Below, one piece after another: positions 9,203-18,513 of a DNA stretch of 46,731 bases; within the stretch, counting starts at the first letter, position 1, and the number at the start of each line of letters is the position of its first letter. The stretch is from Planctomyces sp. (lineage in GTDB: Bacteria; Planctomycetota; Planctomycetia; Planctomycetales; Planctomycetaceae), in contig SXPC01000160.1 in assembly GCA_005778225.1 (NCBI GenBank), positions 1-46,731 on the forward strand, in the 5' to 3' direction. The position numbers were made by a program, and so were the translations under genes. Below the pieces are notes generated by a model. The model made no database searches, was not told where the DNA came from, and worked only from the letters and a program-made list of their open reading frames with translations.

Positions 9203-9506
9203 ATCGGATCTCGGCCAGTAGAGGGAGGTGTGCAAATGTTGGTGTGATGATATCCGCGATATCTGTTGGCCCGAGTGGGTATTATGCGGCTGTAGGAGTC
9301 AGGAATGCAATGGCGTGATTGTGACGTTTTCAATTAACTCACCGGGTCAAACAGACACAAGTCTGGCAGGCTGGTTAACCGGTATTACTGAGAAATTTGT
9401 GTGCTTTTGCAGAGAGAGCCAGTTTCGGTTTTGAAAAAACATCAAACAACTCTAACATGAGCCGTTCTTGATGTCTTCACTGGGTCTATTGCTTAGGAAA
9501 TACTGC
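9203..9506. other. Divergent intergenic region between gntR and the dehydrogenase gene
   Basis: 304 bases without a convincing gene. It contains the GATATC dyad listed separately and a GGTTAACC palindrome near 9373. I could not place a strong promoter on either strand. Confidence 0.4.
9249..9263. promoter_or_regulatory. Candidate operator dyad upstream of the gntR gene
   Basis: GATATC-CGC-GATATC, a 6-3-6 dyad 47 bases before the gntR start. FCD regulators often bind short dyads near their own promoter, so this is a plausible autoregulatory site. It does not match a specific known operator. Confidence 0.3.
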
Positions 9507-12500
9507 ATGCAATTCCGGCTGCTGGTATGCACTGTGTTCAACGTCGTCGCAATTAGCTTTTGGCAGTCTGGGCAAGTTCATGCTCAGGAGTTTCCTGCCC
9601 TCCCAAATACCGAAAAGAGCCCGACAGCTCCCTTCATGACGCCAGAGAAAGCGCTCGCGTCGATCGAAGTTCCGAAGGGATTTCGCGTGACAGTGTTCGC
9701 ATCAGAGCCTCAAGTGCAGAATCCAATCGCCTGCTCATGGGATGCCTTTGGCCGCATGTGGGTCGCTGAGAACTTCACTTACGCAGAACGCGAGCAGCGT
9801 TTCGACCTGAGTCTGAAAGATCGCATTCTGATCTTCAGTGATGACAACAACGATGGCAAAGCAGACTCTCGGAAGGTCTTCCTGGATGACATCCAGATGC
9901 TTACCAGTCTGGAGGTCGTCCCGGATGGCGTCTATGTGATGTGCCCGCCGAATGTCTTGTTTATTCCCGACCGCGACCACAACGATATTCCCGATGGCCC
10001 CGCTGAACACGTGATTGATGGCTTCGAAGTCCCAGAACAGAACTACCACAACTATGCCAACGGCTTGAAAATGGGGCCAGACGGCTGGCTGTACGGTCGA
10101 TGCGGTGCCTCATCACCGGGCAAGATTGGTATTCCCGGAACGCCTGAAAAAGATCGCGTCGCGATGGAGGGCGGGATCTTCCGTTATCATCCCGAAAAGA
10201 AGATTGTTGAAGTCCTGACTGCGGGCACGACCAATCCCTGGGGCCATGACTGGGATGAATTTTACGAGCTGTTTTATGTTAATACCGTCAACGGCCACTT
10301 GTGGCATGGTATCCCCGGTGCTCACTTTGTCCGCCCTCATACAATCGACCCCAATCCCTATGCCTTCGAGCCAATCGATATGCATGCCGATCACTGGCAC
10401 TTCGATACTGGTCAGGGCTGGATGGCATCGCGCGACGGAAAAGCCAACTCACTTGGCGGTGGCCATGCTCACAGCGGGTGTTACATCTACCAGGGAGGCC
10501 ATTGGCCAGCTGACTACAACGGCCGCCTCCTGACGCTCAACTTTCATGGACGACGCATCAACCAGGAACAGCTCAAACGCGTTGGCAGCGGATACGTCGC
10601 CTCGCATCTGCCGGATATGTTCATTGTCGGAGATGCCTGGTTTCGAGGACTCGAGATCTCCGCAAGTCCCGATGGTCAGGCCATGATTCTCGACTGGTCC
10701 GATACTGGCGAGTGTCACGAAAACACCGGCGTCCACCGCGAAAGTGGTCGAATTTATAAACTGACGTACGACGCACCGCGCCCGAAAGGCTTCAAAGAGA
10801 AGTTTCCGCCAGTTGATTATCGAAGTTTGAAGATGCTCTCGGACATGGAACTGGCTGTCCAGCAGACGTCTTCTAATGAATGGCTCGTCCGACAATCAAG
10901 GCTGGTCCTGTCTGATCGAATCGCCAAAGGTGAGAAATGCATCCTCGGAACAGAGCATCTGACAACGCTATTGGATCAGGCGCCGAATCCTGTCCATCGC
11001 CTGCGCGCGATGCTGACGTTGTATGGAATGAATTCTCTAAGTGATTCACAACTGGCGTCTTTGACGCGCGATGAGAATGAGCACATTCGCGTCTGGGCAA
11101 TTCGTCTGCTGACCGATTTCATGCCGCTGGATGATTGTCGCGGTCCGATTGCGATTCGACAAACGGCTGACGTTCATGCACGCGCCGAGAAAGTGATGCC
11201 GCTGCTCTTAGAACGAGCCCAGAAAGAGACTTCAGGGCTGGTCCTGCTGACACTCGCATCGACACTGCAGCGGCTCCCAGTTGATCTGCGGGCTCAACTG
11301 GCTCGGCCTCTGGTGTCGCATGCTGAGTATGCAGCGGATCAGAATCTCCCGCTGATGACGTGGTATGGTTTGATACCCGTCGCGGTTTCGCATCCACAGG
11401 AACTCGTCACAGTCGCGATGAATTGTCAGTGGCCAACAACCCGACGACTGATCGCACGTCGCTTGATTCAGGATAATGAGAAGCATCCAGAAGTGACCAT
11501 CGAACTCGTGACAGCAATGATCGCAAGTCCCACCATCGACTTCACGCGCGATCTGCTGTACGGCTTTTCTCAAGGGCTGAAAGGTCGACGAAAGACGACT
11601 CAGCCCGTGAACTGGTCGAAGCTGGTCGAAAAAGTCGCTGCTGTCGGCGATGAACCATCCAAGACACTGGTGACACAATTGAGCGTTGTCTTCGGCGATG
11701 GCGAAGCACTCGAAGTCGTCGAGAAGATCGCGCTCAATAATGATGTCGACCATACGACGCGCGCCAATGCGATCGAGACACTGATCGAAGCCAAGTCGCC
11801 ACGATTGATCGAGATCTGCACCCCGATTCTGGGAGTGCGAAATCTGAACGTCGTCGCAGCGAAGGGTCTCGCCTCGACCGGCGACCCCAAAGCCGGCGAG
11901 ACGATCGTCAAGAACTACAACAGGATTCAGGGGTATAACCGTCCGCAGGTGATCGCGATGCTGACCAGCCGCAAAGAGTATGCAAAAATGCTGCTCGAAG
12001 CGGTCAGTCAGAAGAAGATTGCGCCGGACGATGTGACCGCTTTTGATATTCGACAGATCCTTTCCCTGGGAGATGAAGAACTCGCGGGTCAGGTCCGTCA
12101 GATGTGGGGCGAAGTGCAGGAATCATCGGCTGAGAAGAAAGCACAGATGGAAGAGATCAAAACGAAGCTGACCGCTGAAGTGCTCGCCAAAGCAGACATG
12201 TCGAAAGGACGGGCGCTGTTCGAACAATCCTGTGTCAAATGCCACAAGCTGTACGGCCAAGGACAGATGATTGGACCTGATCTGACAGGTTCAAACCGCA
12301 GCAACATCGATTACCTGCTGGAGAACATTGTTGATCCCTCAGCAGTCGTCAGCAAGAACTACTACGCCTCGATCATCGCCATGGAAGACGGGCGCGTGAT
12401 CAATGGATTGATCACCAACAAAAATGAACAAACCGTGACGATCCAGACCCAGACCGACAAGATGACCCTCCCGGTGGAAGAGATCGCCGAGATCTCGACA

Positions 12501-12629
12501 ACAACACAGTCGCCAATGCCAGACGGTTTGATCAAGACTCTGACAGACGAGCAAGTCCGAGATTTGTTCGCCTATCTGATGCACCCTCAGCAGGTCGCGC
12601 TGCCAGCGGGAACTGCAGCAGGGAATTGA
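9507..12629 (+). CDS. PVC-type membrane-bound dehydrogenase domain / HEAT / haem c-binding secreted protein
   Basis: 1040-residue exported protein of an architecture characteristic of Planctomycetes and Verrucomicrobia. After a signal peptide (MQFR, hydrophobic core, VHA-Q) comes a propeller-like domain related to soluble sugar dehydrogenases (about 50-430: WDAFGRMWVAENFTY, DNNDGKAD, MGPDGWLYGRCG, NPWGHDWDE, HADHWHFDTGQGW). Then come HEAT-like helical repeats (about 440-870). The C-terminal ~130 residues are the planctomycete CxxCH domain, with CVKCH at 909-913 and a candidate axial Met at 1004 in SPMPDG. It probably oxidises a carbohydrate or alcohol in the periplasm; the substrate is unknown. 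ATG 9507 is preferred over 9471 because AGGAAA lies 6 bases before it and the signal peptide starts there. Confidence 0.9.
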   Translation: MQFRLLVCTVFNVVAISFWQSGQVHAQEFPALPNTEKSPTAPFMTPEKALASIEVPKGFRVTVFASEPQVQNPIACSWDAFGRMWVAENFTYAEREQRFDLSLKDRILIFSDDNNDGKADSRKVFLDDIQMLTSLEVVPDGVYVMCPPNVLFIPDRDHNDIPDGPAEHVIDGFEVPEQNYHNYANGLKMGPDGWLYGRCGASSPGKIGIPGTPEKDRVAMEGGIFRYHPEKKIVEVLTAGTTNPWGHDWDEFYELFYVNTVNGHLWHGIPGAHFVRPHTIDPNPYAFEPIDMHADHWHFDTGQGWMASRDGKANSLGGGHAHSGCYIYQGGHWPADYNGRLLTLNFHGRRINQEQLKRVGSGYVASHLPDMFIVGDAWFRGLEISASPDGQAMILDWSDTGECHENTGVHRESGRIYKLTYDAPRPKGFKEKFPPVDYRSLKMLSDMELAVQQTSSNEWLVRQSRLVLSDRIAKGEKCILGTEHLTTLLDQAPNPVHRLRAMLTLYGMNSLSDSQLASLTRDENEHIRVWAIRLLTDFMPLDDCRGPIAIRQTADVHARAEKVMPLLLERAQKETSGLVLLTLASTLQRLPVDLRAQLARPLVSHAEYAADQNLPLMTWYGLIPVAVSHPQELVTVAMNCQWPTTRRLIARRLIQDNEKHPEVTIELVTAMIASPTIDFTRDLLYGFSQGLKGRRKTTQPVNWSKLVEKVAAVGDEPSKTLVTQLSVVFGDGEALEVVEKIALNNDVDHTTRANAIETLIEAKSPRLIEICTPILGVRNLNVVAAKGLASTGDPKAGETIVKNYNRIQGYNRPQVIAMLTSRKEYAKMLLEAVSQKKIAPDDVTAFDIRQILSLGDEELAGQVRQMWGEVQESSAEKKAQMEEIKTKLTAEVLAKADMSKGRALFEQSCVKCHKLYGQGQMIGPDLTGSNRSNIDYLLENIVDPSAVVSKNYYASIIAMEDGRVINGLITNKNEQTVTIQTQTDKMTLPVEEIAEISTTTQSPMPDGLIKTLTDEQVRDLFAYLMHPQQVALPAGTAAGN

Positions 12630-12720
12630 CACCCTACGTCGTTGACCATTGTTGACTTCAACCCTCCCAGATCGCCCACCCCTTCTCTCCTGCCAACGAA
12701 CAGACAAAAGGAAACACACG

Positions 12721-12804
12721 ATGTTCCGAAAGTTCTCCATCCACTTGTTACTAATGTTGACGGCACTGAGTATCAACAGCGTTGTTCATGCCCAGGATGA
12801 GTAG
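12721..12804 (+). other. Severed signal-peptide ORF of the downstream hydrolase, ending in TAG
   Basis: ATG at 12721 with AAAGGAA about 8 bases upstream. It encodes 27 residues: a basic n-region (MFRK), a hydrophobic core and a VVHA-Q cleavage site, a textbook signal peptide. The TAG at 12802-12804 ends it two codons after the expected cleavage point. The same frame then stays open to the hydrolase stop at 13710, so the two parts once formed one gene. Confidence 0.8.
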
Positions 12805-12885
12805 CCCAAAGAGCAGAAGAAATCTGCTCAGGAACTGATCGAGCCGACCTATGCAAACTATGCCTACGGGGACCATCCGCGACAG

Positions 12886-13710
12886 GTGTTTGATGTCTAT
12901 CTGGCGAAGTCAGACAAGCCGACGCCAGTGGTGTTCTTCATTCACGGTGGCGGGTGGGTGGCCGGGGATAAGTCGTCTGTGAAGTCGTTGAACATTCCCA
13001 AACTGAATGACGCAGGGATTTCCGTCGTCTCGACCAACTATCGTTACGTGGGACAAGCCGCTGAGGCGAACGTCTATCCTCCGGTGAAGTGGCCGCTGTA
13101 CGATGCCGCTCGCGCGCTGCAGACCGTTCGTTCCAAGGCAAAAGAATGGAACCTCGATCCCGAGAAGATCGGAGCATCGGGCGGATCTGCAGGAGCGTGT
13201 ACATCGCTGTGGCTGGCAATGCATGATGATCTGGCAGACCCGAAGTCGGACGATCCAATCGCCCGTCAGAGCACGCGTTTGAGTTGTGCCTATGTGTCAG
13301 GCGCCCAGACCACCCTCGATCCACAGATTCTGCGCGAGTGGATTCCCAACAGCGTCTACGGCGGACATGCCTTTGGCGTGCATGGTCGCAGCACCCAAGA
13401 TAAAGACAAGGCAGAGAAGTTTCAGCAGTTCTATGACGAGCGTGAGAAGCATCTGGCCCAGATCAACGAGTACTCCCCCCTCAATCACGCCAGCTCCGAT
13501 GATCCTCCGCTGTATCTGTTTTACAGCCAGAAGGACATCTACGAGAAGAGAACGAAGCAGACCGATCCCACCCACTCCGTCGGCCTGGGATTCATTCTGA
13601 AAGAGAAATTCAAGGACCGAGACGACGTCATCGTCGCCTACACGGGCGATCCAAGCGTGAAAGCACCTTCCCCGACAAACTACTTCCTTGAGTTCTTCAA
13701 GCAGAAGTGA
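12886..13710 (+). CDS. Alpha/beta hydrolase (esterase/lipase-like), body of an amber-interrupted secreted enzyme
   Basis: The hydrolase frame reads from the codon after TAG (12805) to 13710; the first usable start after the stop is GTG 12886, giving 274 residues. Motifs (numbered from GTG) include HGGGWVAG near 20-27, forming the oxyanion hole, and GASGGSAGA near 97-105 holding the GxSxG nucleophile Ser. YSQKD near 218-222 offers the acid Asp and DPTHS the His. These are features of carboxylesterases of the BD-FAE/HSL type. Without its own signal peptide a protein begun at 12886 would stay in the cytoplasm and lack about 25 residues of the mature N-terminus. The gene is therefore probably a recent pseudogene, expressed by readthrough, or affected by a base error. 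No ribosome site is evident at 12886. Confidence 0.75.
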   Translation: MFDVYLAKSDKPTPVVFFIHGGGWVAGDKSSVKSLNIPKLNDAGISVVSTNYRYVGQAAEANVYPPVKWPLYDAARALQTVRSKAKEWNLDPEKIGASGGSAGACTSLWLAMHDDLADPKSDDPIARQSTRLSCAYVSGAQTTLDPQILREWIPNSVYGGHAFGVHGRSTQDKDKAEKFQQFYDEREKHLAQINEYSPLNHASSDDPPLYLFYSQKDIYEKRTKQTDPTHSVGLGFILKEKFKDRDDVIVAYTGDPSVKAPSPTNYFLEFFKQK

Positions 13711-13717
13711 GAAACGG

Positions 13718-13735
13718 ACAGACAGGAATGTCTGT
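13718..13735. terminator. Hairpin between convergent genes, weak terminator candidate
   Basis: ACAGACA-GGAA-TGTCTGT, a perfect 7-bp stem just after the hydrolase stop and before the reductase stop on the other strand. No T run follows, so termination is uncertain. Confidence 0.3.
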
Positions 13736-13762
13736 GTTGCTGGATCGCATCGTCCACACGCC

Positions 13763-15385
13763 CTAAATGCCGCTCAGATAACGGTGAATGCAGGCCACGG
13801 CGAGTGATCCATCGCCGACCGCAAAACCACAGCGTTTGGTAGTTCCAGAGCGGACGTCGCCCGCGGCCATGACTCCCGGCATCGTGGTTTCAAGGTCGCA
13901 GGGAGGGCGTTCGAGTGTCCACAGGTTATCGTGCTGGAGGTTGGATCCGGTGAGCACAAAGCCGTTGTGGTCTAGGCGGATCGATTCGGGAAGCCATTCG
14001 GTGTGAGGTCTGGCGCCGATGAAGATGAAGAGTGCAGCGCAATCGATCGTTTGGACTTCGCCAGTTCGGTTATTGCGAAGGCGAATGCATTTGACACAGT
14101 CATCACCTTCGACACCATCAAGTTCCGTGTAGGTGACCACGCGAATCTTTGAATTTTTGGCAATGCGTGAACACAGATAAGACGACATGCTCTTGGTGAG
14201 ATCATCGCCGCGAATGACGATCAGGACTTCGTCGGCAGATTCTGCGAGGTACATCGCTGCCTGACCTGCGGAGTTCCCGCCACCAATGACGACAGCTCGT
14301 GATTTCTGGCAGACACGGGCTTCGACAGAGGTCGCCGCGTAATAAACCCCTGCCCCTTCGAATTGTTCGCAGCCGGGGATTTCAAGTTGACGATAGCTGA
14401 CGCCTGTCGAGATGAGAATCGAGCGAGTTCTTACGATCTGGCCGGTGCAGAGTTCGATATGATGTTCACGATCACCGACAAGGCTGAGTGATTCGACAGA
14501 GACGGGTGCAGTGAACTGAGCACCAAACTTGAGAGCTTGAAGATAGGCACGGTTAGCCAGTTGAACGCCGCTGATACCAGAAGGGAAGCCGATAAAATTC
14601 TCGATCTTCGAACTGCTGCCCGCCTGCCCGCCAGGGCCGACCTTGTCGATCATGACTGTCTGCAAACCTTCCGACGCCGCATACACAGTCGCCGCGAGTC
14701 CTGCAGGACCAGCACCAACGACGATGAGATCATACAACTTGTCATCAACTTCGCGCGTGATTCCCAGACAGGAAGCGATTTCACTCAGCTCGGGATTGGA
14801 ATTGACGTAATGATTGCAGGCAACGACGGGGAGGTCTTCGTTCGTCTTGCCGAATTTTTCGAGCAGTTGTATGCCATCCGAATCGTCAGCATCATAAAAC
14901 GTGTGGTGGACGTGGTTCTTGTAGAAGAACTCACGGATGCCAAGGGTGCTCTTCGAGCGAGCCCGTCCGATGATGCGGATACCAGAGAATCCAGATTTTT
15001 CTAACAGTTCGCGCCGCTTTTGAAATGCTTCGAGCAGCAGATCACTCAGTCCGCTGACTTCGCTGAGAACTTTCCGCATTCGACAGTGCGTGATCTTGAT
15101 GACCTCGCAGTCCGTTTTCGCGATCGCATCAATCAAAGCAGGGCGTCCAGTGAGAACATCGATATCACCGGTGAATGAGCCAGCGCGATGAACAACGATT
15201 TCTCTCGGGAAGTCATTCGATGATTCGACAATCGAGACTTCGCCTTTGACGACGACATAGAACGGGTACTTCTCATCGCCGAATTCAATGAGCTTCGTTC
15301 CGGTCGGAGCTTGAATGCGTTCGCCAATCTTGCCAATACAGGCAATCTGGCTGTCGGAAAGTGTTGGGAAGGCAACTGAATCCAC
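13763..15385 (-). CDS. Cyclic nucleotide-binding domain fused to thioredoxin reductase-like FAD/NAD(P) protein lacking CxxC
   Basis: 540 residues in three parts. Residues 1-115 form a cNMP-binding beta-barrel (FGDEKYPFYVVVKGEVSIV, then FTGDIDVLTGRPALIDA). Residues ~133-210 look like a glutaredoxin/thioredoxin-fold linker without cysteine pair. Residues 217-540 match low-molecular-weight thioredoxin reductase: FAD GAGPAGLAA (224-232), NAD(P) GGGNSAG (368-374) and the FAD tail GVMAAGDVRSG (504-514). Where E. coli TrxB has CATC, this protein has AATS (350-353), so the disulfide is absent and classical thioredoxin reduction is impossible. Related cNMP-reductase fusions exist in other bacteria; an NAD(P)H oxidase or signalling role is inferred. 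The start is GTG with AAGAGG about 7 bases upstream. Confidence 0.88.
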   Translation of the reverse strand: MDSVAFPTLSDSQIACIGKIGERIQAPTGTKLIEFGDEKYPFYVVVKGEVSIVESSNDFPREIVVHRAGSFTGDIDVLTGRPALIDAIAKTDCEVIKITHCRMRKVLSEVSGLSDLLLEAFQKRRELLEKSGFSGIRIIGRARSKSTLGIREFFYKNHVHHTFYDADDSDGIQLLEKFGKTNEDLPVVACNHYVNSNPELSEIASCLGITREVDDKLYDLIVVGAGPAGLAATVYAASEGLQTVMIDKVGPGGQAGSSSKIENFIGFPSGISGVQLANRAYLQALKFGAQFTAPVSVESLSLVGDREHHIELCTGQIVRTRSILISTGVSYRQLEIPGCEQFEGAGVYYAATSVEARVCQKSRAVVIGGGNSAGQAAMYLAESADEVLIVIRGDDLTKSMSSYLCSRIAKNSKIRVVTYTELDGVEGDDCVKCIRLRNNRTGEVQTIDCAALFIFIGARPHTEWLPESIRLDHNGFVLTGSNLQHDNLWTLERPPCDLETTMPGVMAAGDVRSGTTKRCGFAVGDGSLAVACIHRYLSGI

Positions 15386-15494
15386 GGAGAACCTCTTGTT
15401 GATGCGAAATCAATCTCGTGCGTGCTTCAGTTTACGCTGCTGAGTTCGCAATTGCGATCCCTCGCGTCAAAACTGAAAGACGAGGCGTCGTTTT

Positions 15495-16799
15495 TTACGG
15501 CAGATAAGGCCAGTAAATCAGCTTGCCATGCATCTGTGCAACAAAACGAACACCGCCATCCTGTGACACAACGACTGTAATGACATCGGGCAGGCCAGTG
15601 ACGAGACGATAGGCGGAACGGTGTCGCGTTCCGGAGGAATCGGCAGGTTCGAGGCAGGTATTGTTCGCTTCGAGGTCCAGGGCGCGGTGGATCAGGCTGA
15701 CGTGAGAGTCCCCCAGGATTTCGCCCCCAAACCCGAGGATATTAAACCGACGATCTAAAACCAGTGCGCCGTCGGTCGTCATCATGTCGGCCATCAGGTG
15801 AGCAAAATCAATCAGCGCATCGTCGAGATCCGCCAGGATCGAGTCCTGGATCCGCTGATAGTCTTCCCAGCGAACCGTCGTCAGACCAAGAGACTCGCCG
15901 ACAACCAACAGTCGTCGCAGCAGGTGAGTAATCAATTGGCGGTAGTGCATGTTGGCAGCGGACCGCTCGAAGGTCGCGCGAAAGCGGATCCACTGTCTGA
16001 GAATAGCAGGGTCGGTCGCTGTTTCCGGAAGGTAGACAAGCATGCCACCGTGACGACGGGTTCGAACCAGACTCAAAGTACGCCGAATAACGCTCTGGGC
16101 AGCACTCTTGACGAAGGAATCGCAGATACGTGTCTTTGAAGAAGCAGAATGCTGGCTGGTGACTTCCTGATTGATCGCAGAGCGGAAGGACGCAAACCGC
16201 TCGGGCAGCCATTCGGAGTGGAACGGGTCGAACCCATCCGAGAGGAATTCCCCGCTCGAAAGCTCAACGACACGCTCGTACCCGCTCGCGACGATCAGGT
16301 TGCCAGGTCCCATGATTTGCAGACAGAGATTCGGAGGAAGCGGGATCCCATGAAGCCTCCCCCCTTCGATACGGTGCACCCACCGAGTCCCCGTCAGGAC
16401 CATGCCCCAGATATGAACACTGCCATCTTCGACAATGTCGACAGCAAGCATGGCGCGATGATAACCCGCTGCAACCGAAAATTTACGAAGTTCATGAGGT
16501 GTCAGTTCAGTTGTATTCTCAAAGGTCATCACGGCGACCTGATCGATGCCGATGACCCCCTCCCGTGGAAAATCCTGTGGTTTGGCCAGGATAAGACGAC
16601 AGCGAACCGGCTCACCTTCCTCATGCATCAGGCTGGCCTGGTACATCGTGTTCAGCAGATGGGACAGCGTAAAAGGGCCAGGGAGGAGGTCCATCGGACA
16701 ATTCGATTCCGCCCAGCGTCGCATGACGGCATCGGACATATCGGGCGGGTAGAAGAATTGCGGGAACAGGCTCATCAGGCTTCCAGGTCGGGAGGTCAT
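15495..16799 (-). CDS. DisA_N (DAC)-domain protein with N-terminal sensor-like domain, putative diadenylate cyclase
   Basis: 434 residues. The N-terminal ~250 residues are a mixed alpha/beta region with no motif I can name; it fits the probable-sensor (DACNV-like) domains found ahead of DAC domains. The C-terminal third carries the diadenylate cyclase signature: TDGALVLD with DGA at 343-345, GGEI at 358-361, SGTRHRSA with GTRHR at 390-394, then VVVSQDGGVRF and HGKLIYW. In DisA and CdaA these motifs bind ATP and form c-di-AMP. The DGA-to-RHR gap is about 49 residues against about 31-32 in DisA/CdaA as I recall them. ATG 16799 has a poor ribosome site; ATG 16775 follows GGAAG and may be the true start. 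Confidence 0.75.
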   Translation of the reverse strand: MTSRPGSLMSLFPQFFYPPDMSDAVMRRWAESNCPMDLLPGPFTLSHLLNTMYQASLMHEEGEPVRCRLILAKPQDFPREGVIGIDQVAVMTFENTTELTPHELRKFSVAAGYHRAMLAVDIVEDGSVHIWGMVLTGTRWVHRIEGGRLHGIPLPPNLCLQIMGPGNLIVASGYERVVELSSGEFLSDGFDPFHSEWLPERFASFRSAINQEVTSQHSASSKTRICDSFVKSAAQSVIRRTLSLVRTRRHGGMLVYLPETATDPAILRQWIRFRATFERSAANMHYRQLITHLLRRLLVVGESLGLTTVRWEDYQRIQDSILADLDDALIDFAHLMADMMTTDGALVLDRRFNILGFGGEILGDSHVSLIHRALDLEANNTCLEPADSSGTRHRSAYRLVTGLPDVITVVVSQDGGVRFVAQMHGKLIYWPYLP

Positions 16800-17013
16800 C
16801 TTCGGGTCGAAGGGCAGCCGATTGGACGTCGAGAAAAGCTCTTCCGTTGTCCAACTGACGGCTTGAGATGACTAAGAATACGCGCCGGACGTGGGGAGTG
16901 ACAAGCAGAAGGGGATTCGGCAGAGCAGCGAATCCCAAATTTCAAGCCGGAGAATGCGGGAACTCCATTACCTCTGCGTTCAAGTCATTTTTGCCAGGGA
17001 GAAAATACCGAAA

Positions 17014-17598
17014 TTAAACCGCGGGAGCATTTTGCTTTAGATGAGCGCGGGCTTTGGTCAGCGTGGGACCAATTGAGTTGACCGGGACGCCGAGGATCTT
17101 GCTGATCTGCTGATAGGATTTACCTTCCAGGTAGAACAGTCGCAGGATATTGCCTTCCTGTGGCGGAAGAGTGGCGACCAGTTGCTGGATCTGTTCGCGG
17201 TCTTCCAGTTTTTCGAGGTCGTCCGCGTGGAAGCCGGTGATTTCTTCGGGAATCGAGTTCGAGTTCAACGAAACGTGGCCCATCGCAGCAGCTTGACGTC
17301 GGGAAACCATCTGGTGAACGACAACACGTCGCGAAATGACAGTCAGGTACGTCGCCAGAGACGATTCGCCACGGAATTTGCGAAGGACAGCAGCGTCATC
17401 TTTCAGCAGCGCCATCAGAATTTCGCTGCAGTAGTCATCGACATCCTCAGCATGAAGGTCAACACTCCGGGACTGGGCCGTGTGATGAACCACATGGATA
17501 AACAGTCCGATGAATCGGTCAACGAAATCTTTCCAGCCATGTCGATCATGAGACAGGCAGCGTTGCAGAAGATCACGGTCAATACTGGTTAAGGCCAT
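17014..17598 (-). CDS. ECF-type RNA polymerase sigma factor
   Basis: 194-residue sigma factor. Region 2 (about 20-100) includes WKDFVDRFIGLFIHVV, AEDVDDYCSEILMALL and the region 2.3/2.4 stretch FRGESSLATYLTVISRR. Region 4 (about 135-190) includes LPPQEGNILRLFYLEG, SYQQISKILGV and VNSIGPTLTKARAHL. The ATG at 17598 has a near-ideal CAGGAG site. No kinase or anti-sigma gene is adjacent; the next gene downstream on the same strand, 214 bases on, is the DAC-domain protein, so co-regulation is possible but unproven. Confidence 0.92.
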   Translation of the reverse strand: MALTSIDRDLLQRCLSHDRHGWKDFVDRFIGLFIHVVHHTAQSRSVDLHAEDVDDYCSEILMALLKDDAAVLRKFRGESSLATYLTVISRRVVVHQMVSRRQAAAMGHVSLNSNSIPEEITGFHADDLEKLEDREQIQQLVATLPPQEGNILRLFYLEGKSYQQISKILGVPVNSIGPTLTKARAHLKQNAPAV

Positions 17599-18166
17599 CT
17601 TAGGCTCCTGGGTGGGCTTCCGTTCCGCTCAATCAAGGATGTGAATTGCCTCTGACCCTGGGCGTTGCTGGCTTCTCCTGGAGCAACCGCGAGGCGTTTG
17701 ATATCGTTCAACCAGAGGTGACGGCCCACACAACGTACAGATTTGCACTTTCCTCAAAGTTTAGACCCGCGCGAGTCCACCGGCAAGATGACTTTTGGCT
17801 GATGCGTCAGGTTCTCACAGGGACAGCGCACCCTCCGTGTCACAAGACTATTAAATCTCCAAACCCGGACTTGAGGAGTAGATTCGCAAAATCCCCGGAT
17901 CGACCGAATCTGAAATCCTGTGAGTTGTTGACTTCCGTAAAATCGCTATAAATTTCCACAACCCGTCGTGAATGTCCGCATCAGTTGGTGCAAAATCAGG
18001 ACAGACGCCGAACGGATTTGACGATAATGTGTCACGTAAGGACGACTTGAATCGTGAGACCTTATCGAACCCAGATCGAGCAAGATCGACAACACACAAA
18101 AAATCGGCTTGAACACGGACGATGTTTCCGTGGAAGTCCGCGAAAGATCTACCAGGAGAAGACCAG
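17599..18166. other. Divergent intergenic region between sigma factor and ferredoxin genes
   Basis: 568 bases, no convincing gene. TTGACT (17928-17933) and TATAAA (17947-17952) stand too close (13 bases) for a normal sigma-70 promoter. The region presumably carries both 5' leaders. Confidence 0.4.
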
Positions 18167-18445
<279 letters not shown>

Positions 18446-18484
18446 TCAAAATTGGGACGAGGTCTCAACTGAGATATTTCACCG

Positions 18485-18513
18485 CGCACGAGTTTCCACC
18501 CGTGCGTTTTTTT
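18485..18513 (+). terminator. Intrinsic terminator downstream of fdxA
   Basis: CGCACG (18485-18490) pairs with CGTGCG (18501-18506) around a 10-base loop and is followed by seven T residues (18507-18513). Confidence 0.85.

Noticed and set aside
17928..17952. TTGACT and TATAAA as a promoter for fdxA
   Set aside because: The spacer is only 13 bases, too short for sigma-70.
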